Shown: positions 9,473 to 17,976, numbered from the stretch's first letter. The stretch is 64,000 nucleotides of DNA from Acidobacteriota bacterium (GCA_023410055.1 JAEYQK010000068.1:62001-126000), one strand, 5' to 3'. Made by a program: numbers and translations. Notes: generated by a model not told the origin, from the sequence alone.

Positions 9473-10147
9473 GTGTTAAAAGCTGTCATCTTTGACGTCG
9501 ACGGTACGTTGATCGATTCCAACGACCTGCATACGCAAGCCTGGCAGCGCGCGTTTCAACATTTCGATTACGATATCCCCTACGACGAACTTCGCAGCCA
9601 GATCGGCAAGGGCGGAGATAACTATGTCCCGCACTTCCTCAAGCCGGAAGACGATGACGAGTTTGGCAAGGAACTCGACCACTACAAATCTGAGTTGTTC
9701 AAGCGCGAATATGCGTCCCAGATCGTGCCGTTTCCGGGTGTGCGCGAGTTGTTCGAGCGCATCCGAAACCAGGGGCTCAGGATTGCGCTCGCCACGTCGT
9801 CGAAGGGCGATGAGTTAGCGCACTACAAGCGGATGCTCGACGTCGATGATTTTGTTGACGAGGAAACTTCCAAGGATGACGCCGAGAGTTCGAAGCCGGC
9901 ACCGGACGTTTTTGCCGCAGCCTTGAAACGTCTGCGTTTGGAAGCAGCCGACACGATCGCGGTGGGTGACACGCCCTACGACGCGCAAGCGTGCACCAAG
10001 ATCGGCCTGCCGATCGTTGGGATGTTGTGTGGCGGATTCAGCCAGGCCGAGCTGCTTGAAGCAGGATGTTTCGCGATCTACGAAGATCCCGACGACCTGC
10101 TGCGCCGCTTCGATCGATCACCACTGGTGCCAGAACGGGCGGCGTAA
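9473..10147 (+). CDS. HAD-superfamily hydrolase (phosphoglycolate-phosphatase-like)
   Basis: 224 residues from GTG 9473, with AGGAG at 9461-9465 upstream. The frame is open to 9413 but that part overlaps a terminator hairpin. Motif I is AVIFDVDGTLIDSN (Asp8 nucleophile, Asp10 acid); motif II is ALATSSKG; motif III Lys is SSKPAPDVF; motif IV is AVGDTPYDAQA. An alpha-helical cap with LHTQAWQRAF lies between motifs I and II, making this a class-I cap beta-phosphoglucomutase/phosphoglycolate-phosphatase type enzyme. The substrate cannot be told. It stands alone between repeats. Confidence 0.9.
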   Translation: MLKAVIFDVDGTLIDSNDLHTQAWQRAFQHFDYDIPYDELRSQIGKGGDNYVPHFLKPEDDDEFGKELDHYKSELFKREYASQIVPFPGVRELFERIRNQGLRIALATSSKGDELAHYKRMLDVDDFVDEETSKDDAESSKPAPDVFAAALKRLRLEAADTIAVGDTPYDAQACTKIGLPIVGMLCGGFSQAELLEAGCFAIYEDPDDLLRRFDRSPLVPERAA

Positions 10148-10150
10148 AAG

Positions 10151-10226
10151 CAGTACTCAGTAAGTTCTGTCGCCGATGCTTTTCTTCTGAGTACTGAGTA
10201 CTGAGTACTGAGTACCGAGTACTCAG
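10151..10226. repeat. Second inverted pair of CTGAGTA heptamers
   Basis: CAGTACTCAGTA (10151-10162) and five-plus copies of CTGAGTA (10187-10226) face each other over 24 bases, in the gap between the convergent HAD and FmdB genes; the right end touches the FmdB stop codon. Same unit as at 3732-3930. Confidence 0.85.
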
Positions 10227-10519
10227 TTCTTCTTCTCGCTCTTCGTTTCCGTTTTCGTCTCGGACTTGGTCTCCGACTTAGCTTCGGCCTTCACTTCGCT
10301 CTTGCCATTGCCATTGTGTGACGGAGCAGGCGAGCTGTTCTTCTTAGCATAGTCGGTAACGTACCAGCCTGAACCCTTGAACTGGATGGCCGGGGGCGAG
10401 ATAAGCTGTTCGACATCACCGCCGCACTTGGGGCAGACGGTCAGCGGCGGATCGGAAAACTTCTGTATCCGTTCGAAAAGGTGTTCACATTTCTTACAGT
10501 GGTATTCGTAGAGAGGCAC
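10223..10519 (-). CDS. FmdB-family zinc-ribbon protein
   Basis: 98 residues from GTG 10519, which opens VPLYEYHCKKCEHLFERIQKF, the invariant start of FmdB proteins, and follows GGAGTCAGTT. An upstream ATG at 10618 would add 33 residues with no resemblance to the family. The four zinc ligands are the CKKC and CPKCGG pairs. After ISPPAIQFKGSGWYVTDYAKK comes a low-complexity Lys/Glu/Thr/Ser tail (KSETKSETKTETKSEKKN) abutting the heptamer repeats. FmdB members are putative regulators of unknown mechanism. Confidence 0.88.
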   Translation of the reverse strand: MPLYEYHCKKCEHLFERIQKFSDPPLTVCPKCGGDVEQLISPPAIQFKGSGWYVTDYAKKNSSPAPSHNGNGKSEVKAEAKSETKSETKTETKSEKKN

Positions 10520-10616
10520 AACTGACTCCGAAGCAGCGATACTAGTCGCTCTTATGACTAATGCTGAATACTTGATTTTAGGCCCCTCAGCCGCAGAGGT
10601 CAAACCAGCTACCGCC

Positions 10617-10730
10617 ATCGGATGAGCGGTTGAACGGATAACCGCATAACCTGGGTCCCATCGGGATCTCGCTCCCTAGAAAGTAAGGCATCAAATCATC
10701 CGTTCATGCGGTCATCCGCTCATCCGTTTC
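10617..10730. repeat. Inverted pair of CGGATGA-type repeats
   Basis: The left block (10617-10648) contains CGGATGAGCGG and GAACGGATAACCGC; the right block (10691-10730) contains the inverse, CATCCGTTCATGCGGTCATC then CGCTCATCCG. They enclose about 42 bases in the gap between the divergent FmdB and rsmI genes. Confidence 0.8.
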
Positions 10731-10763
10731 TAGGTGTATGCTTTTCGAGTGGCGAGGCCGTCT

Positions 10764-11654
10764 ATGAGCGACAACGGACACATGATTACCAAGCTTCCCA
10801 AAGAAGAGACGCTGCTGGGGCCTGCGTTGTATGTTGTCGGCACGCCCATCGGCAATCTCGAGGACATCACCCTGCGTGCCCTGCGCGTTCTGAATAGCGT
10901 CGATGTCATCGCCTGCGAGGACACCCGCCAGACGCAGAAATTGCTCAATCACTACGCCATCAAGACGAAGACCACCAGCTATCACGAGCACAACGAGATG
11001 ACGCGCGCGCCCGAGTTGATCGTCGACTTCGAACAGGGCGCGACCATTGCACTCGTTACCGATGCCGGCATGCCCGGCATCTCCGATCCGGGCTTTCGGC
11101 TGATCACGATGGCCATTCGGCATCATGTTCCCGTAATTCCAATTCCGGGCGCATCAGCCTTCCTGGCATCCCTCGTCGCCAGCGGACTCCCGACCGACTC
11201 GTTCCGCTTCAGCGCCTTCCTGCCCGCCAAAGCCGGTGAACGCCGCACCGCCTTGGAGGCCATCCGCGAGACCCCGCGTACTCAGATTTTCTATGAAGCT
11301 CCGCATCGCATCCTCGAGACGCTGGAAGACATCGTCGACGTCCTCGGCTGCGAGCGTCACGTAGTCGTGGCACGTGAGGTCACCAAGCTGCATGAGGAAT
11401 TCATTCGCGGCACCGCCGAGCAGGTTCTACTCGAACTGAAGTCGCGACCAGAGGTCAAAGGCGAGATCACGCTCCTGATTGCTAAGCCCGAGCCCAACCA
11501 TCATCCGGCGGCCAAGCCCAAAGACCTGCGTGCTCGCCTTGAGGAAATCATGAACGCTGACACGGTCGACGAGAAGACCGCGCTCAAGAAGCTCGCAAAG
11601 GAAATGGGCGTCAGCAAGAGCGAGGTCTATCGGGAACTGCAGAGGGCAAAGTAA
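10764..11654 (+). CDS. rsmI: 16S rRNA (cytidine-1402 2'-O) methyltransferase
   Basis: RsmI uses S-adenosylmethionine to methylate C1402 of 16S rRNA in the decoding centre. 296 residues from ATG 10764; GTG 10734 in frame is possible and would add ten residues. The TP-methylase fold is plain: LYVVGTPIGNLEDITLRAL, CEDTRQTQKLL, VTDAGMPGISDPG, IPIPGASAFLASLVASGLP, FYEAPHRILETL and AREVTKLHEE. The C-terminal HTH-like tail (KTALKKLAKEMGVSKSEVYRELQRAK) is the part that has been duplicated twice downstream. Confidence 0.95.
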   Translation: MSDNGHMITKLPKEETLLGPALYVVGTPIGNLEDITLRALRVLNSVDVIACEDTRQTQKLLNHYAIKTKTTSYHEHNEMTRAPELIVDFEQGATIALVTDAGMPGISDPGFRLITMAIRHHVPVIPIPGASAFLASLVASGLPTDSFRFSAFLPAKAGERRTALEAIRETPRTQIFYEAPHRILETLEDIVDVLGCERHVVVAREVTKLHEEFIRGTAEQVLLELKSRPEVKGEITLLIAKPEPNHHPAAKPKDLRARLEEIMNADTVDEKTALKKLAKEMGVSKSEVYRELQRAK

Positions 11655-11663
11655 CGCCCAAAC

Positions 11664-11713
11664 GTAGCGCCGGACTCCAGTCCGGCGTGTTCCGACCTGG
11701 GGGACTGCGCTAG
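11664..11713. repeat. Composite palindrome, family 1, copy 2
   Basis: GTAGCGCC start, core GCCGGACTCCAGTCCGGC, second arm CCGACCTGGGGGACTGCGC. Copies 3 (11815-11864) and 4 (11966-12015) sit at the same place in the next two units of the tandem triplication. Confidence 0.85.
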
Positions 11714-11731
11714 TTTTTCACGAACCGAACG

Positions 11732-12033
11732 CGCTCAAGAAGCTCGCAAAGGAAATGGGCGTCAGCAAGAGCGAGGTTTATCGGGAACTGCAGAGGGCAA
11801 AGTAACGCCCAAACGTAGCACCGGACTCCAGTCCGGCGTGTCCCGACCTGGGGGACGGCGCTACTTCTTCACGAACCGACCGCACTCAAGAAGCCCGCAA
11901 AGGAAATGGGCGTCAGCAAGAGCGAGGTCTACCGAGAGTTGCAGAGGGCAAAGCAACGCCCAAACGTAGCTCCGGACTCCAGTCCGGCGTGTTCCGACCT
12001 GGGGGTTGGCGCTAGTTCTTCACGAACGCACTC
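11732..12033 (+). pseudogene. Two decayed copies of the rsmI C-terminal tail
   Basis: Copy 2 keeps the codons ALKKLAKEMGVSKSEVYREL and the TAA stop; copy 3 reads ALKKPAKEMG-type sequence and has lost the stop. Neither has a start codon context or the methyltransferase domain. They are by-products of the tandem duplication. Confidence 0.85.
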
Positions 12034-12074
12034 GGCCAAGATGCTCGCCGACCACTCTCGGCGTGAGGTGCCAG

Positions 12075-12848
12075 TCATTTGCGCTCCTCCGCCGAAACAA
12101 CAAACCCATACAGGCGCAATATTTCAAGCGATTGCGGCTTCTTCATGTATTCCAGAAACTGCCGTGCGAGCGGCTGCTTCTTTGACGACTTCAATACGAT
12201 GGCAGCCTGCCTGATCGGCGGATAGCTTGCCGCCGGCACCTCCACGAAGCGTCCTGCGGATTTCATCGTGGGTGACAGCGCCAATGAAAGCGCGACTAGG
12301 CCCACGTCGGCATTGCCCGTCTGCACAAATTGCGCGGCTTGGGAAATGTTCTCTCCTGTAACGAGCTTGCCTTTCACGCGATCGTATACGCCGGCACTTT
12401 GCATTGCGGCCACGGCGGCGCGGCCATAAGGCGCGTGTGCCGGATTGGCTATCGCAATCTTCTTTACTCGCGAATCGATCAGCACACTCATCCCCTGCTT
12501 GAGATCGAGTGGCGAGTTCTGGGGCACCCAGATCACGAGTTTGCCCGAAGCGTATTCGTAGACCGTTCCCGGCACGGCCAAGCCGGCAGCTTCGAGCTTG
12601 CGCGGGTAGTCGATGTCTGCCGAGAAGTAAACATCGTACGGTGCCCCGTTCTGAATCGCGCTGAAGAAGTTGCCGGAGGAGCCAAACGTCAGGTTTACCT
12701 TGTGCCCCGTTTCCCTCTGAAAGTTCGACGCGATATCTTTCAGCGCGAAGTTGAGATCGGACGCGGCGGCGACAACGATTTCCTCAGCAGCTGCAAAGGT
12801 GCTGAGGAACAGCACTAGAAGCGCGACAGCAAAGAGTCTTACCTTCAT
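12075..12848 (-). CDS. modA: Molybdate ABC transporter substrate-binding protein
   Basis: 257 residues from ATG 12848; the frame extends upstream to 12917 but that would overlap the LOG gene by 68 bases. Residues 1-20 are a signal peptide (MKVRLFAVALLVLFLSTFAAA). The mature protein begins EEIVVAAASDLNFALKDIA, the ModA opening, followed by FGSSGNFFSAIQNGAPYDVYFSAD (oxyanion-binding Ser residues) and IANPAHAPYGRAAVAAM. It binds molybdate or tungstate outside the membrane. No modB or modC lies nearby, so its permease must be elsewhere. The start is 1 base past the LOG stop, so the two genes are surely co-transcribed. Confidence 0.92.
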   Translation of the reverse strand: MKVRLFAVALLVLFLSTFAAAEEIVVAAASDLNFALKDIASNFQRETGHKVNLTFGSSGNFFSAIQNGAPYDVYFSADIDYPRKLEAAGLAVPGTVYEYASGKLVIWVPQNSPLDLKQGMSVLIDSRVKKIAIANPAHAPYGRAAVAAMQSAGVYDRVKGKLVTGENISQAAQFVQTGNADVGLVALSLALSPTMKSAGRFVEVPAASYPPIRQAAIVLKSSKKQPLARQFLEYMKKPQSLEILRLYGFVVSAEERK

Positions 12849-12849
12849 C

Positions 12850-13437
12850 CTAGATCTCGGCCGTATTGAACCACTTGTTCTCAAACTGCGGGGCTTGATA
12901 GTTATCGAGATATTCAAAAGCCTCGGCCACGGTCGGCGCGAAATGATATAGATCGCGATACACCGTCTTGGCCACCCGGTGTTCGTACATATGCTCGAAC
13001 AGCGTCGCGAGTGGATCGTAGAAGCCAGCGTGATTTAGGAAGATGATCGGCTTCGTGTGCTGTTGTAGTTGTTTAAGTGTGATGATCTCGAACATCTCTT
13101 CCAGCGTGCCGAAACCGCCGGGCAGCGCTATGAAGGCGTCCGAGCGCCTCTCCATAACCGCCTTGCGCTCGCGCATGTCGCGAGTGACGATCAGTTCGTC
13201 GGCCCCCTCGTAGCCGAGCCCCTTGCTCTCGATAAACGACGGGATAACGCCGACGACGCCTCCCTTGTTCTCATGAACGGCGCGCGCAACGGCACCCATC
13301 AGCCCGACACTGCATCCGCCATAGACCATCAGGTCACCGCGCCGGGCAATCGCGGCACCAAGTTCGGCGGCTACTTCGAAGAACCCGTGGTCGATCACAT
13401 CACTCGACGAACTGAAAACGCAGATGGAACGAGGCAT
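12850..13437 (-). CDS. LOG-family nucleoside 5'-monophosphate phosphoribohydrolase
   Basis: 195 residues. The Rossmann-like fold starts MPRSICVFSSSSDVIDHGFFEVAAELG; MVYGGCSVGLMGAVARA is the nucleotide-binding loop, and PGGFGTLEEMFE (PGGxGTxxE) is the family signature with the catalytic Glu, with RERKAVMERRSDAFIALPGG just before it containing the conserved Arg. LOG proteins hydrolyse cytokinin riboside monophosphates or other nucleotides to a base and ribose 5-phosphate; the true bacterial substrate is often unknown and the 'lysine decarboxylase' label is an old misannotation. It is first in a two-gene operon with modA. Confidence 0.9.
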   Translation of the reverse strand: MPRSICVFSSSSDVIDHGFFEVAAELGAAIARRGDLMVYGGCSVGLMGAVARAVHENKGGVVGVIPSFIESKGLGYEGADELIVTRDMRERKAVMERRSDAFIALPGGFGTLEEMFEIITLKQLQQHTKPIIFLNHAGFYDPLATLFEHMYEHRVAKTVYRDLYHFAPTVAEAFEYLDNYQAPQFENKWFNTAEI

Positions 13438-13537
13438 AAACGATAGTCTATCGGATGCGCGCAGATTCGATATCCGTCACATCTCACTTTCTCGCCCCAA
13501 AGATGACAACGACGCCTGCTGTTGCTACCTTTGGTCT

Positions 13538-14350
13538 ATGAATGCGAATGGCGTATCGCTGTCGCTGGCCGGCGATGTGGCGCTGATCACGGGCGGCTCA
13601 CGCGGAATCGGCGCGGCAACCGTGAAGATGTTCGTACAGGCTGGCGCGAAGGTGGTCTTCAGCTATCTCGAGCGCCGCGAGACCGCCGACGCTCTGGTAC
13701 GCGAGTGCGGTGCTGACAACTGCGTGGCTATCCAGGCCGACCTGAGCACGGGGTCGCCGCAGGACGCGATCATGGCGGCCCACAAGCTTGTCAATGCCGC
13801 CGTCGCCCGTTTCGGCTGCATTGACCATCTCGTCGCCAACCACGGCATCTGGCCCCCCAATAGCGTCTCGATCAGCCAGATGACCGACGCGCAATGGCTG
13901 CGCACCGTCGACACCAACTTAAACAGCGTCTTCGGGTTAATAAGAAGCGTGGTCGCGACGATGAAAGCGCAGCCCAAGCGTGAAGCACTGGCCTCGGGAC
14001 ACATTGTTCTTATCAGTTCGACGGCCGGACAACGCGGCGAGGCGTTTCATTGCGATTACGCCGCTACGAAGGGTGCGTTAATCAGCATGGTGAAGGGACT
14101 ATCGACGGAACTGGCCCGTGACGGCATCTATGTAAACTGCGTAGCTCCGGGATGGGTCAATACCGAAATGGCAGCCCCGGCGCTTCAAGATCCGAACGCT
14201 GGAGCGACGATCAAGGCAACGATCCCGCTTGGCCGAGTTGGGAAACCGGAAGAAATAGCCGCTCCCGTGCTGTTCCTGTGCACACCGCACGCGGGCTTCA
14301 TCACCGGCGAGATATTCAACGTGAACGGCGGCGCGGTACTGGTCGGATAA
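13538..14350 (+). CDS. Short-chain dehydrogenase/reductase (FabG-like)
   Basis: 270 residues from ATG 13538; the longer open frame from 13424 overlaps the LOG start and has no domain content. The NAD(P) loop is ALITGGSRGIGAAT (residues 15-28); DNCVAIQADLS marks the adenine pocket and VANHG the NNAG equivalent. Ser (VLISSTAG) and Tyr/Lys (YAATK) complete the catalytic set. The C-terminus NVNGGAVLVG is typical. Classical SDR with substrate unknown; 'glucose 1-dehydrogenase/3-oxoacyl reductase-like' is the nearest label. Confidence 0.9.
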   Translation: MNANGVSLSLAGDVALITGGSRGIGAATVKMFVQAGAKVVFSYLERRETADALVRECGADNCVAIQADLSTGSPQDAIMAAHKLVNAAVARFGCIDHLVANHGIWPPNSVSISQMTDAQWLRTVDTNLNSVFGLIRSVVATMKAQPKREALASGHIVLISSTAGQRGEAFHCDYAATKGALISMVKGLSTELARDGIYVNCVAPGWVNTEMAAPALQDPNAGATIKATIPLGRVGKPEEIAAPVLFLCTPHAGFITGEIFNVNGGAVLVG

Positions 14351-14382
14351 CCGCAAATAGGTAACGGAGAAAATAGCCTTCC

Positions 14383-15225
14383 ATGAAGCGGATTGCATTC
14401 ATTTCATCACTCGCACTTCTGTTTACGATCGCGGCAGCGGGCCAGTACGATGCTCCGCCAGCCAACGCTAAGCCGGCGCAGCCTGCTCCATCCGGCGCGG
14501 CCCAGACCTCCTCGCAGGATCCATCGGTCAAGAAAGCCCGCGACCTGATCGACAAAATGATCCAGGCGCTCGGCGGCCAGGCGTACCTCAACATACAGGA
14601 CATGGAACAGTCCGGCAGGACCTACGGCTTTTCTCACGGTGAGCCTGCGGGTGCCGGCGCGCTCTACTGGAGCTTCTGGAAGTGGCCTGACAAGGAGCGC
14701 ATCGAACTTACCAAGCAGCGCGACGTCGTCACGATCTTCAACGGCGACAACGGATACGACGTGACTTTCCGCGGAACCACCTGGGCGGAAAAGCCGCTGG
14801 TAGAAGACTACCTCCGGCGCCGCCATTACAGCGTGCAGAAAGTCCTGAGAGATTGGCTGAAGGAGCCGGGCGTAGCCTACTTCTACGAAGGTTTCTCCAG
14901 CGCTGAGCGAAAGCCTGCCGAGAAAGTCACAATTATGAACGCAAAGAACGAGGCTGTGACCTTCTACATCGATACCACCTCGTTTCTTCCGATCAAGAAA
15001 TCGTTCCTATGGCGTGACCCAACTTATGGCGACAAGACGCAAGAAGACGAGGTCTACGATAATTACCGCCTCGTCCAGGGGATCATGACGCCCTTCAGCG
15101 TCACGCGCAAAAAGAACGACTGGGCCACCAATCAGCGCTTCATTTTCGAAGTAAAGTACAACCAGAATCTCTCGGACTCGATGTTTGATGCGAAGGTGGG
15201 GCAAGCAAACCCGAAGCGGAAGTAG
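14383..15225 (+). CDS. Secreted protein, LolA-like, function unknown
   Basis: 280 residues with a signal peptide (MKRIAFISSLALLFTIAAAG, then QYDAPP). A Pro/Ala-rich linker leads to a domain starting KKARDLIDKMIQALGGQAYLNIQDMEQSG, then alternating strands (DKERIELTKQRDVVTIFNGDNGYDVTF, FYIDTTSFLPIKKSFLWRDP, PFSVTRKKNDWATNQRFIFEVKYN). This pattern resembles LolA/LolB-type outer-membrane lipoprotein sorting folds common in acidobacteria, but no catalytic motif is visible. It follows the SDR by 32 bases and may share its transcript. Confidence 0.75.
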   Translation: MKRIAFISSLALLFTIAAAGQYDAPPANAKPAQPAPSGAAQTSSQDPSVKKARDLIDKMIQALGGQAYLNIQDMEQSGRTYGFSHGEPAGAGALYWSFWKWPDKERIELTKQRDVVTIFNGDNGYDVTFRGTTWAEKPLVEDYLRRRHYSVQKVLRDWLKEPGVAYFYEGFSSAERKPAEKVTIMNAKNEAVTFYIDTTSFLPIKKSFLWRDPTYGDKTQEDEVYDNYRLVQGIMTPFSVTRKKNDWATNQRFIFEVKYNQNLSDSMFDAKVGQANPKRK

Positions 15226-15405
15226 AAGCAGTGGCAGGGAAGTCAAATAAGGGTCTCTCCTTCGGAAATGATCCCGCGCTTCTGCTGCTGGGTATTGCTC
15301 ACGCTTCCGACGAGTGATCCTGACACTCGAAGATTGTTTTGTTCCTCAACAGAATCGGCGTACAATTGCGCGGTCTTATCAGTCCATGTCCTGTTAGGTA
15401 CCTAA

Positions 15406-15864
15406 ATGGGCTCCAAGTTAGCTCTCTATATTACCGCCAGCACAAAGAGAATCACGGGCGTGGCGGTGGCCGCAGCGGTTTGCCTCAGCGTCGCCAAGTT
15501 TGCCGTCATTACGGCAATCATCGCGTGGCATGGGAATGGTGTCTACCTGCGTTTTCAGGATGCGGTGCTCACCGGAGTTCTGGTCGGTATCGGCGTATGG
15601 GCGGGATTGATGATCACCCGCGAGCGCCGCAAGTACGTGATCAAACAGGTGCAGACTGTTGCTAGACTGAACCACGAATTGCGGAATGCGCTCGAAGTGA
15701 TTCTGGGAAGCGACTATCTGGAGCAATCCAACAAGGGCGAAGCCATCCTCGACAGCGTCGAGCGGATCAACCGCACGCTGGATAGTATCCTGGGCGGCGA
15801 GAAACTTCATAAACCCGCAGGGAAACAGCTGCCGCTGGCCTATCGCCGCGATAATCAGGACTGA
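15406..15864 (+). CDS. Membrane protein with an orphan histidine-kinase H-box
   Basis: 152 residues. Two transmembrane helices lie near residues 17-41 and 53-71. After a positively charged stretch (TRERRKYVIKQ) comes VARLNHELRNALEVIL, whose HELRN matches the H-box of histidine kinases with the phospho-acceptor at His90. A further helix (SVERINRTLDSIL) would complete a DHp hairpin. There is no HATPase domain: the gene stops 62 residues after the His. So it could only be a phosphotransfer or decoy protein, or the match could be fortuitous. No response regulator is adjacent. Confidence 0.65.
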   Translation: MGSKLALYITASTKRITGVAVAAAVCLSVAKFAVITAIIAWHGNGVYLRFQDAVLTGVLVGIGVWAGLMITRERRKYVIKQVQTVARLNHELRNALEVILGSDYLEQSNKGEAILDSVERINRTLDSILGGEKLHKPAGKQLPLAYRRDNQD

Positions 15865-15879
15865 CCGCGGGGACTGAGT

Positions 15880-17976
15880 TCAGGACTGACGAATTCCCAG
15901 CAGCGCTTCCATCTCGCCCTCATCCACGACCGCTACGCCAAGTTCCCGCGCCTTATCCAGCTTCGAACCCGCTTCGGCTCCCGCAACGACATAGTCCGTC
16001 TTCTTCGAAACCGCGCTAGCCACTTTGCCCCCCGCATCTTCGATCATCTTCTTCGCCCGCTCGCGCGTGTAGTTAACCAACGTACCGGTCAGCACGAACG
16101 TCTTGCCCGCCAATTGCGTTCCCCGTTCTTTCTTCTCCCCCGTGAACGTGAGACCGGCCTTGCGCAATGACTCGATCAGATCGCGATTAGGCTTCTCAAG
16201 AAAGAACTCGCGGATGCTCTCCGCAATGCGCGGGCCGACTTCGCCGACCTTCTGCAGTTCCTCGATGCTTGCTGCTTCATCGTCTTGCGTGGCGGCAGAA
16301 ATCAAGGCGTCCATCGACCCAAAGTGCTCGGCCAGAAACTCCGCCGTGCGTTCACCGACAAACCGAATGCCGAGTCCGAAGATCACGCGCTCCAGTGGCA
16401 ACTTCTTGCTTGCCTCGATTTCGTCGAGAATGTTCTGCGCGCTCTTGTCGCCCATTCGCTCTAGCGAAAGCAGATCATGCTTCGTAAGGCGATATATCTC
16501 GGAGACGTTCTTCACGAGCCCGCGCTCGGTAAGCTGATTCACCAGCGCTTCACCCATGCCCTCAATGTTCATCACCGAACGTGAAGCGAAGTGCAGCACG
16601 GTCTCGCGCAGCTTCGCCGGACAGTTGGCGTTCACGCAGCGGTAATCCACCTCGCCTTCCATCTTCACAATATGCGTGTCGCAAACGGGGCACCTGTCGG
16701 GCATCTGGAAAGTGCGGGTGCCGCGTGGGTGCTCCTTATCCTCGATCACCTTGACCACCTTGGGAATCACGTCGCCGCCGCGCTCGACCATAACCCAGTC
16801 GCCGATCTTGATCCCGAGATTGGTCAGGAAGTCCATGTTATGCAGTGTGGCGCGGCTGACCGTTGTGCCGCCAATGGGCACGGGCTTCAGCGCAGCCACC
16901 GGCGTCAACTTGCCCGTTCGCCCAACCTGCACGAGTATGTCTTCGATCTTGGTGACGCCCGCCCGCGCCGCATACTTATAGGCGATCGCCCAGCGCGGGG
17001 CCTTGCCGGTGAAACCCAGTTCGTCCCACAGCCGCGTGTTGTTGACCTTGATCACGATGCCGTCAATCTCATAAGGCAACGTGTCGCGCTTCTCCTCCCA
17101 TTCCGAGATGAACCGCCAGATCTCATCCACCGTCTTCGCAACGCAGCGCTTGGGATTTACCTTGAATCCCGCGGTCTCCAGCGCATCAAGTGACTTCGAT
17201 TGTTCGGCAAAGTACACCCGCCCATTCACCAGCAAAAAGTAGGAGTAGAAGTCCAGCCGCCGTTGCGCCGTAACGTTCGGTTCCAGCACGCGAACGGCAC
17301 CGGCAGCAGCGTTTCGAGGATTGGCAAACTTGTTCAGTCCGGCGGTCTCGCGCTCTTCGTTCATGCGCTCGAACGACTTGGTTGGCATGATCACTTCGCC
17401 GCGCACTTCAAACTCCGGCGGAAGGCCAGCCTTCTTCAGCATCGCCGCGCTGATCGACAGCGGCACAGAGCGCACCGTGCGCAGGTTCGGCGTAACATCC
17501 TCGCCTATCGAACCATCCCCGCGCGTGATGGCCCGCACAAATTGACTTCCGTCGTTCTTGTGTAGCGACGGGGCTGTGCCCCGTCGTTCCTCGTATCGCA
17601 ATGCCATCGACAGCCCGTCCAGCTTCAGCTCGCAAACGTACTCGATCTGCGTCGTGCCCGCGAGTTCTTCCACCCGCCGCACCCAGTCCCGCAGCTCCTG
17701 CTCGTTGTAAGCGTTGTCCAGCGACAGCATCTGGGTCGAGTGCTCGACCTTGACGAATCCTTCGCGCGGCTTGCCACCCACGCGCTGCGTCGGAGAATCC
17801 GGCGTGATCAGTCCAGGATTCGCGGCTTCGAGCGCCTTCAGCTCGTTCATCAGCACGTCGTAATCGGCATCGCTGATCTCCGGATCGTCGAGGACATAGT
17901 AGCGGTGCTCGTGGTACCGAATCTGGTCGCGAAGTTCATCGATTCTGCGCTGGACGTCTTTGGTGGCGGTCGCCAT
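15880..17976 (-). CDS. ligA: NAD-dependent DNA ligase LigA, with in-frame palindrome
   Basis: Joins nicked DNA using NAD in replication and repair. 698 residues from ATG 17976 (MATATKDVQRRIDEL); an upstream start at 18012 adds 12 unlike residues. Domain Ia precedes the nucleotidyltransferase core, with catalytic Lys118 in CELKLDG. The OB domain, four zinc Cys (CPVCDTH...CVNANCPAK), HhH repeats and the C-terminal BRCT (LAGKTFVLTGTL) follow. Between LRYE and FVRAITRGDG an additional stretch RRGTAPSLHKNDGSQ (131-145) replaces the few residues seen in E. coli (YENGVLVSAATRGDG); it is encoded by the family-2 palindrome at 17562-17585, adding about 13 residues in a surface turn near the active site. 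Confidence 0.97.
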   Translation of the reverse strand: MATATKDVQRRIDELRDQIRYHEHRYYVLDDPEISDADYDVLMNELKALEAANPGLITPDSPTQRVGGKPREGFVKVEHSTQMLSLDNAYNEQELRDWVRRVEELAGTTQIEYVCELKLDGLSMALRYEERRGTAPSLHKNDGSQFVRAITRGDGSIGEDVTPNLRTVRSVPLSISAAMLKKAGLPPEFEVRGEVIMPTKSFERMNEERETAGLNKFANPRNAAAGAVRVLEPNVTAQRRLDFYSYFLLVNGRVYFAEQSKSLDALETAGFKVNPKRCVAKTVDEIWRFISEWEEKRDTLPYEIDGIVIKVNNTRLWDELGFTGKAPRWAIAYKYAARAGVTKIEDILVQVGRTGKLTPVAALKPVPIGGTTVSRATLHNMDFLTNLGIKIGDWVMVERGGDVIPKVVKVIEDKEHPRGTRTFQMPDRCPVCDTHIVKMEGEVDYRCVNANCPAKLRETVLHFASRSVMNIEGMGEALVNQLTERGLVKNVSEIYRLTKHDLLSLERMGDKSAQNILDEIEASKKLPLERVIFGLGIRFVGERTAEFLAEHFGSMDALISAATQDDEAASIEELQKVGEVGPRIAESIREFFLEKPNRDLIESLRKAGLTFTGEKKERGTQLAGKTFVLTGTLVNYTRERAKKMIEDAGGKVASAVSKKTDYVVAGAEAGSKLDKARELGVAVVDEGEMEALLGIRQS
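17562..17585. repeat. Palindrome family 2, copy 2, inside ligA
   Basis: GACGGGGCTGTGCCCCGTC within the ligA coding strand complement, in a frame with no stop. It encodes part of the insertion after residue 130. Confidence 0.88.

Larger units (their letters stand above)
11581..12033 (+). repeat. 151-bp tandem triplication of the rsmI 3' end
   Basis: Three units begin at 11581, 11732 and 11883, exactly 151 bases apart. Each holds the last 24 codons of rsmI, its stop, the CGCCCAAAC flank and a family-1 composite palindrome, then a CACGAAC spacer. Unit 1 is the functional gene end; unit 2 keeps the stop codon; in unit 3 TAA has become CAA. Units differ at a few positions each, so the event is not brand new. 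Confidence 0.93.

Noticed and set aside
11906..12214. A 102-codon gene starting in the third rsmI repeat
   Set aside because: It begins in a duplicated tail that lost its stop and then runs antisense into modA.
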